From: Bacteroidota bacterium
GTDB taxonomy: Bacteria; Bacteroidota; Bacteroidia; B-17B0; Aurantibacillaceae
Direction: 5' to 3'
Assembly (NCBI GenBank): GCA_019638705.1
Contig: JAHBTI010000001.1
Span: forward strand, 310,001-374,000
DNA length: 64,000 nucleotides
Shown: piece by piece, positions 51,552 through 60,178 of the stretch
Position numbering within the stretch: the first letter of the stretch is position 1
Layout: every line of letters begins with the position of its first letter
The notes under the pieces: generated by a model
Database searches by the model: none
Told to the model about the DNA's origin: nothing
What the model saw: the letters and a program-made list of their open reading frames with translations, nothing else
Program-made: the position numbers and the translations under genes

Positions 51552-53573
51552 TTACCAAATTTCCACCCTATCCTCTTCTGTCGTAAACATGTTATCACCT
51601 TCTTCTACATGAAAGGCTTCGTAAAATTCAGACATATTTGTTAATGGTGCGTATGCGCGAATACTGCCGAGTGCGTGAGGGTCTAATTTCACTAAACGTT
51701 TTATTTCTTCATCGCGGGCTTTAAGTTTCCAGCCTTGTGCCCAGGCAATAAAAAAACGCTGCTCACCTGTGAAACCTCTAATTACGGGTGATTGTAAGCC
51801 ATTCAACGATTTTTTGTAAGCGTAATACGACATGGTTAATCCGCCCAAATCTGCAATGTTTTCACCTTGGGTAAGACTTCCGTTTACATGTAGCGAGTCG
51901 AGTAAAACATAATTATTAAACTGCTCAATAATTTTTTGTGTTTTTGATTTGAAGTTTTCAAAATCTGTTTCTGTCCACCACATTTTCATATTTCCGTCCG
52001 CATCAAATTGTGAACCCTGGTCGTCAAACCCGTGTGTGAGTTCGTGCCCGATAACAGAACCAATTGCACCGTAGTTGGCGGCGGCATCGGCATTTGCATC
52101 AAAATACGGCGGCTGCAAAATTCCCGCAGGAAAACATATTTCGTTTGTAGTCGGGTTGTAATAAGCATTTACGGTAGGTGCGGTCATTTGCCATTTGTTG
52201 CGGTCAACGGTTTTTTTCAAATCACTCAACTCGTCCAAAGTCCTGAATTTAGCAGCTCTGCAAACGTTTGCCCAATAGTTATCAGTTGCAACTTCCAGTT
52301 TTGAGTAATCTTCCCATGTATCGGGATAACCGATTTTTCTGATGATTAAATCCAATTTTCTGTTTGCCTGTTGTTTGGTGCTGTCGCTCATCCACGTTCT
52401 TGTGGCAATGCGTTCGCGGTACGAGTCAATTAAATTATCAATCAGCACATTCATTTTTTCTTTGGCTTCGGGAGTGAAATGTTTTTTTACAAACTCACGC
52501 GCCACCATATCGCCCATGTTATTGTCTATTACGCCATACACACGTTGCCAGCGCGGTTTCATTTTTTTTGCCCCGCTCAGCACTTTTCCGCGAAATGCAA
52601 AACTTGTTTCCACAAAATTGCTGCTCAAAAATGGCGCGGCACTCATTAATAATTGCGCTTTGGCGTAGAGTTTTAATGTTTCAATTATTTTTTCGGTTAA
52701 GAGTGCGTTCAATGCTTTTATGTACTCTGTATGCTCAACAATAACAGTATCGGGCAAACTGTTTTTTGATTTAAAAAACAAATCCCAGTTCATGGCGGAA
52801 GCAAGTTCGCGTAAAGTTTTTTGAGAATAGACATTGTATTGTCTTTCAATGTCGCGCAATTCCAAGCGGGTAAAGGCTTTGTGAGTTAATTGTTTTTCAA
52901 ATTCAAACACACGCTCTGCGTTTTTCTTTGCATCGTCTTCCGATACATTAGTATATGTAAACAGTTTTGCGAGATAATTTTTATACTCGTTTTGAATGTG
53001 TGCGTTTGCAGGGTTGTGATAATAATCTCTGTCGCCCAAGCCATAACCGCTTTGCCCGATGCCGAAAGAATTTTTCCTACTGTTTTTTAAATCGGGTGAA
53101 ACACCACAGTCAAAAAGCAATTTAATTCCCGTGAAATCAAATTCATTTTTCAAAACGAAAAAATCCTGCAAGTTTTTTACCTTGTCAATCATCGCTAATT
53201 GTGCTTCAATGGGCTGAATGCCCAATTCATCGGCTTTAGCGGAATCCATGGCTGTATTGTAAAAATCACGCAAACGCTGTTCATCGGTATTTGCCGCCGC
53301 CGAATATTTTTTTGAAGCCTTGTCTAAAATCAGCTGTATGTTTTTCAAGTTGCGTTCGTGAACTTCGTTGAAAGTGCCAAAACGCGCATCGCTTTCCGGC
53401 AACTCAAACGTTGATTGCCATGTGCCGTTGCAAAAGCTGTAAAAATCTTCGCGCGGATTTGCGATAGTGTCCATATAAGACAAATTAATTCCCGGATTAA
53501 TTTCCGCTTGTTTGTTTTCTTTGCATGCGCTTAACAAAGCCACAGCCGTTAAGCAGGTAAACATTTTTTTCAT
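51552..53573 (-). CDS. M13 family zinc metallopeptidase lipoprotein, paralogue 2
   Basis: 673 residues, lipobox LSAC with Cys17 or so. HELTH at 510-514, NAYY and GENIADLGG are intact, so it should be an active M13 endopeptidase. It is a paralogue of the 6192-8216 gene, sharing long identical segments including the N-terminal CKENKQAE...NPGINLSY. Differences are spread along the protein rather than clustered. An operator-like palindrome and a -7 box lie upstream, which the first paralogue lacks, so the two are probably regulated differently. It is followed by the M43 protease gene on the same strand. Confidence 0.93.
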   Translation of the reverse strand: MKKMFTCLTAVALLSACKENKQAEINPGINLSYMDTIANPREDFYSFCNGTWQSTFELPESDARFGTFNEVHERNLKNIQLILDKASKKYSAAANTDEQRLRDFYNTAMDSAKADELGIQPIEAQLAMIDKVKNLQDFFVLKNEFDFTGIKLLFDCGVSPDLKNSRKNSFGIGQSGYGLGDRDYYHNPANAHIQNEYKNYLAKLFTYTNVSEDDAKKNAERVFEFEKQLTHKAFTRLELRDIERQYNVYSQKTLRELASAMNWDLFFKSKNSLPDTVIVEHTEYIKALNALLTEKIIETLKLYAKAQLLMSAAPFLSSNFVETSFAFRGKVLSGAKKMKPRWQRVYGVIDNNMGDMVAREFVKKHFTPEAKEKMNVLIDNLIDSYRERIATRTWMSDSTKQQANRKLDLIIRKIGYPDTWEDYSKLEVATDNYWANVCRAAKFRTLDELSDLKKTVDRNKWQMTAPTVNAYYNPTTNEICFPAGILQPPYFDANADAAANYGAIGSVIGHELTHGFDDQGSQFDADGNMKMWWTETDFENFKSKTQKIIEQFNNYVLLDSLHVNGSLTQGENIADLGGLTMSYYAYKKSLNGLQSPVIRGFTGEQRFFIAWAQGWKLKARDEEIKRLVKLDPHALGSIRAYAPLTNMSEFYEAFHVEEGDNMFTTEEDRVEIW

Positions 53574-53603
53574 CTTAATTTCAGTTTAAATTAATTCTTG
53601 GGG

Positions 53604-53611
53604 CAAATGTA
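53604..53611 (-). promoter_or_regulatory. -7 box upstream of M13 paralogue 2
   Basis: TACATTTG on the minus strand, 31 bp before the ATG. The palindrome at 53629-53640 lies just upstream, in the -33/spacer region, where a bound regulator could act. Confidence 0.55.
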
Positions 53612-53628
53612 CAATTTTTTTTAATTAG

Positions 53629-53640
53629 TTGATATATCAA
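53629..53640. promoter_or_regulatory. Palindromic operator TTGATATATCAA (site 2)
   Basis: Identical to site 1, within AT-rich sequence AATTAG..AATTAAAT, 56 bp upstream of the peptidase start and 18 bp from its -7 box. Confidence 0.6.
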
Positions 53641-53719
53641 TTAAATATTTTTTAAAGAAAAAAATGTCATTATTATAATGGGGAGTTAAATTTGTGTTTT
53701 GTGGAGGGAGTAGATTTTC

Positions 53720-53815
53720 TCACTTCCTTTTAATCTGTTCAATCTCTACTTTCAAGTCGCGAAGCATATTCATAATGCTGTTTAATTTTAATTCATCAGG
53801 CGAATATTCACTCAT
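53720..53815 (-). CDS. Possible 31-residue micro-ORF
   Basis: ATG start at 53815, TGA at 53720; product MSEYSPDELKLNSIMNMLRD followed by LKVEIEQIKRK, a charged amphipathic helix with a heptad-like end. It is the only plausible coding object in the 312-bp gap between the peptidase operator region and tpiA. It may be spurious. Confidence 0.3.
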   Translation of the reverse strand: MSEYSPDELKLNSIMNMLRDLKVEIEQIKRK

Positions 53816-53885
53816 AATTAATACTGCAAGTATATTCCCAAATTTCTAAAATGTCGGACTTTTTTCAGCATAGAAATAGAAAAGA

Positions 53886-54647
53886 TTATCCAAACGAGCC
53901 GATAATTTTACAAAACTCATCGGCGTTTAAACTTGCGCCGCCGATTAAGCCGCCGTCCACATCGGGGCAGGAAAATAATTCAGGGGCGTTTTGCGCATTG
54001 CAACTGCCACCATACAAAATGGAAATTTGCTCTGTAATTTCCTGTGAAAAAATTTCGGCAACGGTTTTTCTTATAAAGGCGTGCATTTCCTGCGCTTGTG
54101 CGGGAGTGGCGGTTTCGCCCGTGCCTATTGCCCACACAGGCTCGTAAGCCAACACCAACTGTTCGGTTTTGTTTTTAGGAAAAAAGTTTAAAACACCGTG
54201 CAGTTGTTTTTTTACGGTTTCAAAATGCTGATTGTTTTTTCGTTCGTTGAGTTGCTCACCAAAACAAAATATAACATTCAAATTATTTGTCAAAGCCTGT
54301 TCAGTTTTTGAAAGCAACTGAATGTTGTCTTCGGTAAAATATTGGCGGCGTTCGCTGTGCCCGATTAATACATAATCACAACCAACGGATTTTAGCATGG
54401 CTGCCGAAACTTCTCCTGTATATGCGCCTTTATCGTGATGATTGCAGTTTTGCGCACCCACAAAAAAATTTGCTGTATTGTTTACAATAGTTTTCACTGC
54501 TTGCAAAAACGGAAATGGCGGAAAAACTATTTTTTCAACTCCCTGAAAGGCTTGTGAACTCTGAACTATGGAAGCAGCCAATTTTTCGGCTTCCTCTTTG
54601 GTGGTGTTCATTTTCCAGTTTCCTGCTACTATTTTTTTACGTTTCAT
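53886..54647 (-). CDS. tpiA: Triosephosphate isomerase
   Basis: Interconverts dihydroxyacetone phosphate and glyceraldehyde-3-phosphate. 253 residues from the ATG at 54647 (MKRKKIVAGNWKMN); a TTG/ATG 18 bp upstream is open but less likely because GNWKMN must start near residue 9. Catalytic and phosphate motifs are GNWKMN, IGHSERR, the catalytic Glu in VLAYEPVWAIGTG and the C-terminal LYGGSCNAQN. All are present. It lies between an orphan ABC permease gene and the peptidase region, with the same orientation as both. Confidence 0.95.
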   Translation of the reverse strand: MKRKKIVAGNWKMNTTKEEAEKLAASIVQSSQAFQGVEKIVFPPFPFLQAVKTIVNNTANFFVGAQNCNHHDKGAYTGEVSAAMLKSVGCDYVLIGHSERRQYFTEDNIQLLSKTEQALTNNLNVIFCFGEQLNERKNNQHFETVKKQLHGVLNFFPKNKTEQLVLAYEPVWAIGTGETATPAQAQEMHAFIRKTVAEIFSQEITEQISILYGGSCNAQNAPELFSCPDVDGGLIGGASLNADEFCKIIGSFG

Positions 54648-54708
54648 ATTGTTTTTTTCCGTCACTAATTTTAGAATTTAGAAATGTAGGATTTAGAATT
54701 TTTTTCTG

Positions 54709-55788
54709 CTATCGTATTCTCACTCTCGGGTCTAAAATTCCGTACAAAATATCTACCACAATATTTATGACTACAAATATAGAAGCAAAAATTAAAGTCG
54801 CGCCCATGACTACGGGCAAATCGTTGTTGTTTAATGCTTCCACCACTTCGTTGCCGATGCCTTTCCACGAAAATATTTTTTCAACGAATACCGCCCCTGC
54901 CATTAATCCCGCAAACCAACCCGAAATGGCTGTAATTACAGGGTTAAGCGCGTTTTTCAAAGCGTGTTTAAAAATAACTTTTGCGTGAGGCAAACCTTTT
55001 GCTTTGGCGGTGCGAATGTAATCTTGAGATAAAACGTCTAACAAAGAACTGCGCGTGAGTTGAATAACAATGCTCAGAGGGCGTACCCCCAACGTAATGG
55101 CAGGCAAAATAAGATTTTTTAATTTCAGTTCTTCGCCGTTCCAAACATCTAATTCGTATAAACTTCCCGAAACATTTAAACCTGTATAGTTTGTGAGTAC
55201 ATAGCCGAAAAGCCACGCTACCAAAAGCCCCACAAGAAACGAAGGTGCGCTCATACCGAATACCGTAGCAAAAATAAAAATGCTTCTGTCCAATAAAGTA
55301 TCTTTTTTTACGGCGGTAATTACTCCCAAAAAAATTCCGAACAGGGAAGCAATGATGATGGCAGCAAAAGCCAGCACAGCCGTTTCGGGTAAGGTTTGTT
55401 TTATGATGTCCGACACGTTTCGGCGCGTAATGTAGCTTCGGCGCAGGTAAGGAAATTTGAGTACAAAGGTTTTTTCTTTGCCCACTTTCAGTAAAGGAAA
55501 CGCGCTGTATTTTTCGGGATTGAGATACCACAAACTTTGTTGGTCAGAAATGTTGTGAATGGAAATCGGCGACAAATCGTTGAGGTAATGCGCGTACTGA
55601 ACAGTAAGCGGCTTGTCAGTTCCCAAATCGCGGTGAACAGCTTCAATGGCTTCTTTATTGGCACGCTGCCCAAGTATTACAGAGGCAGGGTCGCCGGGCA
55701 ACACATTAAATAAAAAGAAAATGGTGGTAATAACCCCAAACAAAACGACAATGCCGTAAAGAAATTTTTTAAAAATGAATGTTAGCAC
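54709..55788 (-). CDS. ABC transporter permease (DppB/OppB type)
   Basis: A 359-residue inner-membrane permease. One N-terminal membrane segment, then an extended periplasmic loop (about 35-130) larger than in the E. coli proteins, and five more segments with the BPD signature region ARTAKGL..AHVIFKHALKNALNPV at about 262-285, ending FASIFVVINIVVDILYGILDPRVR. It belongs to the dipeptide/oligopeptide/nickel importer class. No DppC, ATPase or binding protein is adjacent, so partners must be encoded elsewhere. It is followed by tpiA with a 60-bp gap. Confidence 0.9.
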   Translation of the reverse strand: MLTFIFKKFLYGIVVLFGVITTIFFLFNVLPGDPASVILGQRANKEAIEAVHRDLGTDKPLTVQYAHYLNDLSPISIHNISDQQSLWYLNPEKYSAFPLLKVGKEKTFVLKFPYLRRSYITRRNVSDIIKQTLPETAVLAFAAIIIASLFGIFLGVITAVKKDTLLDRSIFIFATVFGMSAPSFLVGLLVAWLFGYVLTNYTGLNVSGSLYELDVWNGEELKLKNLILPAITLGVRPLSIVIQLTRSSLLDVLSQDYIRTAKAKGLPHAKVIFKHALKNALNPVITAISGWFAGLMAGAVFVEKIFSWKGIGNEVVEALNNNDLPVVMGATLIFASIFVVINIVVDILYGILDPRVRIR

Positions 55789-55881
55789 GCTGAGGGCGAA
55801 GATAAAATTTAAACAGCTTCTTAATCAAGCGTAATAAATTCCTTAATAAACATTTTTGGGTTGAAATGTAATGCCAAGCCC

Positions 55882-55913
55882 TTGGAAATACCCGTATGAA
55901 ATGGCTACATTTG
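55882..55913 (+). promoter_or_regulatory. Bacteroidota-type promoter of the Gly-rich cargo gene
   Basis: TTG at 55882-55884 and TACATTTG at 55906-55913, 21 bp apart. It implies a leader of about 140 nt before the ATG at 56062, containing a small AACGG/CCGTT hairpin near 55976-55994. Confidence 0.6.
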
Positions 55914-56061
55914 CTTTAATTACCGCATCTGTGAGAGAAAATTAAAAATTAACCAAAAAGTTTTTGTTTTAATGAAACGGATTTAAACCCGTTCTCGTAT
56001 CAGGGCTAATTTTCGTTTACGTTTTTGAAAATGTTTATACACACATAATTTTAGTATTCTT

Positions 56062-58002
56062 ATGACATCGCTTTATCCTTTAAACAAAAAAACAAATCTC
56101 GCGCGTTTTACAGGCGTTATGGTATCGGCACATTCTTCGGTGCTATATTCTCGCGCAATGTTTTTGTTGTTTTGTGTTTTCTGCACCTCTTTTGCCACAA
56201 GCCAAACCATAGTAAATGCTTACGCTAAAGTAACGGGTATTAGCACTTCGGGCGGAGTAAGTGTGCTGTCGCTTTCTAACGTTAATCAAGCCAATCATAC
56301 CTTTGCGGTTGGCGGAGTAATTATTATTATGCAAATGCAGGATAATGTCATTGGCACTAATACAACCAATGCTAATTCTTTCGGAAATTTATCAGGAATA
56401 GCCAATGCAGGGCGGTATGAGTCTGCTGCCATTGCTGCCATGTCAGGTGCTCCTAACTCCATTACATTAACCACGCTCTTGTCAAATGCTTATAACATCA
56501 ACGCTAACACTTCCGTTCAAATTATAACGCTGAGAAATTTAGGTGCGTACACTACTACTGCCAACATCTCAGGCTTGGCTTGGGACGGTAATGTTGGAGG
56601 CGTGCTGGCAATTCAAGCTACCACACTTACGTTGCGACACAGAATACTAATGGACGAAAGGGGTTTCAGAGGAGGTGTCCGTTCTAATAACGCTGACCAA
56701 ACCTGCGACAACTCTTTTTATACGGGCAATGACGCTAACAAAGGATTTAAAGGCGAAGGAATTTATAAAGTTACATCATCAACCTATAACAACGGGCGCG
56801 GAAAAATAATAAACGGCGGTGGCGGCGGAAGCCAAAACAACACAGGCGGTGGCGGAGGTGGCAATTATACGGCGGGTGGCAATGGCGGCAGAGGTTGGGG
56901 GTGTAGTGACGGAAATTCGGGAAGAGGTATAGGAGGCATTGCACTAAGCGGACAGATAAGCGCAAGCCGCATATTTATGGGCGGCGGCGGCGGTGGCGGA
57001 CAACAAAACAATTCTGTGGGTACAAACGGCGGAAACGGCGGCGGAATAATTTTAATAAAAGCCAATACCATACGCACAGACAATACCTGCGTAAGTACAA
57101 TCAGAATTTCTGCAAACGGACAGGATGCCGCCAGTAGTGGTAATGACGGTGCAGGTGGCGGTGGCGCAGGCGGAAGCATAGTGATTGATGCTGTTTTTTA
57201 CAGTTTTAGTGGTTCCTGCCCTATTACCGTGCAGGCAAATGGCGGAAACGGCGGAGATGTGGGTAACAGTGGGGCGCATGGCGGCGGCGGCGGCGGCGGA
57301 CAAGGTGTGGTTATTTATTCAACCGCGCAACCCACTTTAAATGCCACCACTCAAACAAACTACGGTAATGTGGGTACAGACAACGACAACGGTACAACAA
57401 CAGGAAGTAATGGCGGTGGTCCTAACGGCGGTGGCATATTAGCTCCTTTGGTAACGCCTTTGCCTGTTAAGTTAATACGCTTTGATGCAACAACGCACCT
57501 GAATACAGTAGAATTATGGTGGGCTACGGCAAGCGAAAAAAACAACGATTATTTTACCATAGAAAAAAGTGCAGACGGAATAGAATTTAGTGAGTTGAGC
57601 AAAATAAGCGGTGCAGGAAATTCGCAGCGGACTTTAAATTATACTTATGTTGATATTAATCCTTACGAGGGAATTTCGTATTACCGGTTAAAACAAACAG
57701 ATTATGACGGTAAATTTGAATATTCAAAAATTGTGAGTGCTAATTTTGAAATGCAAAATGTAAGTGTTTTGGTTTTCCCCAATCCTGTTTCGCAAAGTTT
57801 AAATTTAGTTTTTGATGGAAAGGATATTGGTAAAAAAACAAAAACAATTAGCGTTCAAAATATGTACGGAAAAACGCTTTTAGAATTTGAAACTCAAGAT
57901 AATTCTACAACCGTTGATTTTAGTGCTTTTTCATCGGGCGTTTACATGATTAAAACCCTAACAGGCGGTATTGTTACCATAAAAAAAGTGGTGAAAGAAT
58001 AA
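56062..58002 (+). CDS. Glycine-rich secreted protein with T9SS type A sorting domain
   Basis: 646 residues. The hydrophobic signal core (MFLLFCVFCTSFATSQ) begins at residue 33, so the real start may be the ATG giving residue 20 or 33 instead of the annotated one. Residues ~45-205 are beta-rich, ~210-465 are a Gly/Asn-rich region with runs such as GGGGGGNYTAGGNGG and GGGGGGGQQNN, then a linker and a type A sorting domain (LVFPNPVSQSLNLVFDG, GVYMIKTLTGGIVTIKK). The Gly-rich region resembles extended surface or matrix proteins (possibly a Gly-loop bundle). It has its own promoter and is convergent with the response regulator gene. Confidence 0.87.
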   Translation: MTSLYPLNKKTNLARFTGVMVSAHSSVLYSRAMFLLFCVFCTSFATSQTIVNAYAKVTGISTSGGVSVLSLSNVNQANHTFAVGGVIIIMQMQDNVIGTNTTNANSFGNLSGIANAGRYESAAIAAMSGAPNSITLTTLLSNAYNINANTSVQIITLRNLGAYTTTANISGLAWDGNVGGVLAIQATTLTLRHRILMDERGFRGGVRSNNADQTCDNSFYTGNDANKGFKGEGIYKVTSSTYNNGRGKIINGGGGGSQNNTGGGGGGNYTAGGNGGRGWGCSDGNSGRGIGGIALSGQISASRIFMGGGGGGGQQNNSVGTNGGNGGGIILIKANTIRTDNTCVSTIRISANGQDAASSGNDGAGGGGAGGSIVIDAVFYSFSGSCPITVQANGGNGGDVGNSGAHGGGGGGGQGVVIYSTAQPTLNATTQTNYGNVGTDNDNGTTTGSNGGGPNGGGILAPLVTPLPVKLIRFDATTHLNTVELWWATASEKNNDYFTIEKSADGIEFSELSKISGAGNSQRTLNYTYVDINPYEGISYYRLKQTDYDGKFEYSKIVSANFEMQNVSVLVFPNPVSQSLNLVFDGKDIGKKTKTISVQNMYGKTLLEFETQDNSTTVDFSAFSSGVYMIKTLTGGIVTIKKVVKE

Positions 58003-58013
58003 ATGTTATTTCA

Positions 58014-58041
58014 GTAAAGACAGATAATTATCTGTCTTTAC
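58014..58041. repeat. 28-bp perfect palindrome between convergent genes
   Basis: GTAAAGACAGATAA followed by its exact reverse complement TTATCTGTCTTTAC, covering the gap and the last stop codon of the response-regulator gene. It has no loop and no strong T run. It could be a bidirectional terminator or a protein-binding site. Confidence 0.75.
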
Positions 58042-59189
58042 CCAAACATTTTCACATCGTTTTCTGAAATTTCTTTTCCGCCGAGAATGATTAAGCGTTC
58101 AATCACATTTCTAAATTCGCGAATGTTTCCCTGCCATGAGCGGTTTTGCAGCCATGTAACCGCTTCTGCCGAAATTGTTTTTTTTGCAATGCCCATATCT
58201 CGGCAAATGTTTTCCAAAAAATAACCTGCAAGCAAAGGAATGTCTTCTTTGCGTTCATCTAACGAGGGAACATGAATGGGAATAACATTGAGGCGGTGAA
58301 ACAAATCGCTGCGAAACGTTTCTTTTTCAATTTCTTTTTCCAGGTTTTTATTGGTGGCGGCAACAATGCGCACGTTCACTTTTATTTCTTTGTCGCCACC
58401 CACACGGGTAATTTTGTTTTCCTGCAAAGCCCGCAACACCTTTGCCTGTGCGTTCAGGCTCATATCGCCAATTTCATCAAGAAATAAAGTGCCGCCTTCT
58501 GCCAATTCAAATTTTCCTTTGCGCTGCGCCATTGCGTTTGTAAACGAGCCTTTCTCGTGCCCGAACAATTCGCTTTCAATTAAATCGGCAGGAATGGCGG
58601 CGCAATTTACTTCTATTAAAGGTGCGGAAGCGCGATTGCTTTTTTGGTGCAGCCATTTTGCAACCAATTCTTTTCCGCTGCCGTTGCTGCCTGTGATTAA
58701 AACTTTGGCATCGGTAGGCGCAACTTTTTCAATCATATCTTTAATGGCTTGTATGGCGGGCGAATTGCCAATCATTTCTGCGCTTTTGGTGATTTTTTTC
58801 TTGAGCGTTTTTGTTTCGGTAAGCAAATCTGTTTTCTCTAAAGCATTGCGAACGGAAACCAACAAACGGTTTAAATCAATGGGTTTTGCCAAATAATCGT
58901 AAGCACCGTTTTTTACGGCATCAACAGCGGTTTCTATTGTGCCGTGTCCGCTCATCATAATAATGGCACTGCCGGTATTACTCTCATTTAATTTTTGCAG
59001 GAGTTCCGTGCCGTCTAATTTCGGCATTTTAATGTCGCTTAAAATGACATCATAATTATTTTTGAGTGCCATGTTTAAGGCAGTTTCTCCGTCTTCGGCT
59101 TCATCAACCTGATGTTTTTCAAATTCCAAAATTTCTTTAATGGAACGGAGGATTGCCTTTTCATCGTCTATTACTAATATTTTTGCCAT
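58038..59189 (-). CDS. NtrC-like sigma-54-type response regulator lacking HTH
   Basis: 383 residues. A receiver domain (1-120) with D8, D9, phospho-acceptor D52, S80 and K102 is followed by a AAA+ domain with Walker A GSNGSGKE (167-174), Walker B FLDEIGD and a full sensor II region (NIREFRNVIERL). Two points are unusual. The GAFTGA loop that contacts sigma-54 reads GSFTNA (214-219), and the protein ends at NDVKMFG without the usual C-terminal Fis-type DNA-binding helix-turn-helix. It probably acts without specific DNA contact or not with sigma-54 at all. No histidine kinase is adjacent. It is preceded by the Ppx/GppA gene. Confidence 0.88.
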   Translation of the reverse strand: MAKILVIDDEKAILRSIKEILEFEKHQVDEAEDGETALNMALKNNYDVILSDIKMPKLDGTELLQKLNESNTGSAIIMMSGHGTIETAVDAVKNGAYDYLAKPIDLNRLLVSVRNALEKTDLLTETKTLKKKITKSAEMIGNSPAIQAIKDMIEKVAPTDAKVLITGSNGSGKELVAKWLHQKSNRASAPLIEVNCAAIPADLIESELFGHEKGSFTNAMAQRKGKFELAEGGTLFLDEIGDMSLNAQAKVLRALQENKITRVGGDKEIKVNVRIVAATNKNLEKEIEKETFRSDLFHRLNVIPIHVPSLDERKEDIPLLAGYFLENICRDMGIAKKTISAEAVTWLQNRSWQGNIREFRNVIERLIILGGKEISENDVKMFG

Positions 59190-59207
59190 ACTGTTTTAAT
59201 TTGATAA

Positions 59208-60155
59208 TTAATTGATTTGATAATTTGAAGATGATTGATTTATAAAGTCAATAAGTGCACCCTCTTTTAATGAGTAAGTTGAAGCCCGCAATCGCGTTAA
59301 ATGTAAGTTGTTTAAAATAAAATCTATCATCAGGCAGGAAATGACTATCATATCAAACCGCATGGGAACTAAACCTTTAATTTTTTTGCGTTGCTCTACG
59401 GTAGAATTAACAGCGAGTTGATAGATTTTTGAATAATCATTCAAATTAATGTTGTATTCCGTTTTTGTGTCCACCAAAGGTTCGCCGTTCAATTCGCCGT
59501 TTATCATTTCTATAACGGAGTCAAACGCGCCCGAAGAACCAACCAATTCAACGGGTGGAAATTTTTTTACGGCTTCAAACAAAGGCTGAAGCTGAGATGT
59601 TAAATAGGCATTGATGTTATCCGTTTCATGTTTTGTAATCGGGTTTGAAGCAGGAAATTTTTCAAGCAAACGTGCCGCGCCAATTCTAAAACTTTGTTTC
59701 CAAAAAACAGTTTGTTTGTTTGCCAGAATAAATTCATTGCTTCCGCCGCCAATATCCATAAGCAAAGAAATTTCATCAGTCAGTTTCACGGCTTCTCTTA
59801 CACCGAAATAAATAAACTCTGCCTCGCGGTTTCCGTCAATAACGGTGATGTCAATATCATACTGTTCTTTTACCTGTTTCACAAAGTCTGTACCGTTTTT
59901 TGCATCGCGAATGGCAGCCGTGCCAAGCGCAAAAACTTTTTCGGCTTCATATTTTTTTATTTCCTGCCGAAATGTTTTAATGGCTTCCAAGCCCCGATTG
60001 AAAGGCACTTCTGCGATAAAACCTTTGTTAATTGTTTCTTCGCCAAGTTTTACCGAAATGCGTGTGCTGTATATTTTGGTGTAAACGCCATGCAGCAAAT
60101 CAATCACCAACAGATTGAAAGTGTTTGTTCCGCAATCTATAACGGCAAGCCTCAT
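59208..60155 (-). CDS. Ppx/GppA-family phosphatase
   Basis: A 315-residue member of the ASKHA actin-like fold superfamily: RLAVIDCGTNTFNLLVIDLL (phosphate 1), RDAKNGTDFVKQ, DGNREAEFIYFGV and the second phosphate motif LMDIGGGSNEFIL. The family hydrolyses polyphosphate or (p)ppGpp; with ~310 residues it lacks the C-terminal HD-type domain of long exopolyphosphatases and resembles the short Ppx2 type. Precise substrate unknown. It lies between the carbonic anhydrase and response regulator genes on one strand with short gaps (24 and 18 bp), so they may form one operon with era. Confidence 0.9.
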   Translation of the reverse strand: MRLAVIDCGTNTFNLLVIDLLHGVYTKIYSTRISVKLGEETINKGFIAEVPFNRGLEAIKTFRQEIKKYEAEKVFALGTAAIRDAKNGTDFVKQVKEQYDIDITVIDGNREAEFIYFGVREAVKLTDEISLLMDIGGGSNEFILANKQTVFWKQSFRIGAARLLEKFPASNPITKHETDNINAYLTSQLQPLFEAVKKFPPVELVGSSGAFDSVIEMINGELNGEPLVDTKTEYNINLNDYSKIYQLAVNSTVEQRKKIKGLVPMRFDMIVISCLMIDFILNNLHLTRLRASTYSLKEGALIDFINQSSSNYQIN

Positions 60156-60178
60156 GGCTTAAATATAAGAGGAAAAAA

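Noticed and set aside
56771-57303. Pro- and Ala-rich reverse-strand ORFs opposite the Gly-rich protein
   Set aside because: They are the mirror of GGN codons for Gly; composition is dictated by the opposite strand.
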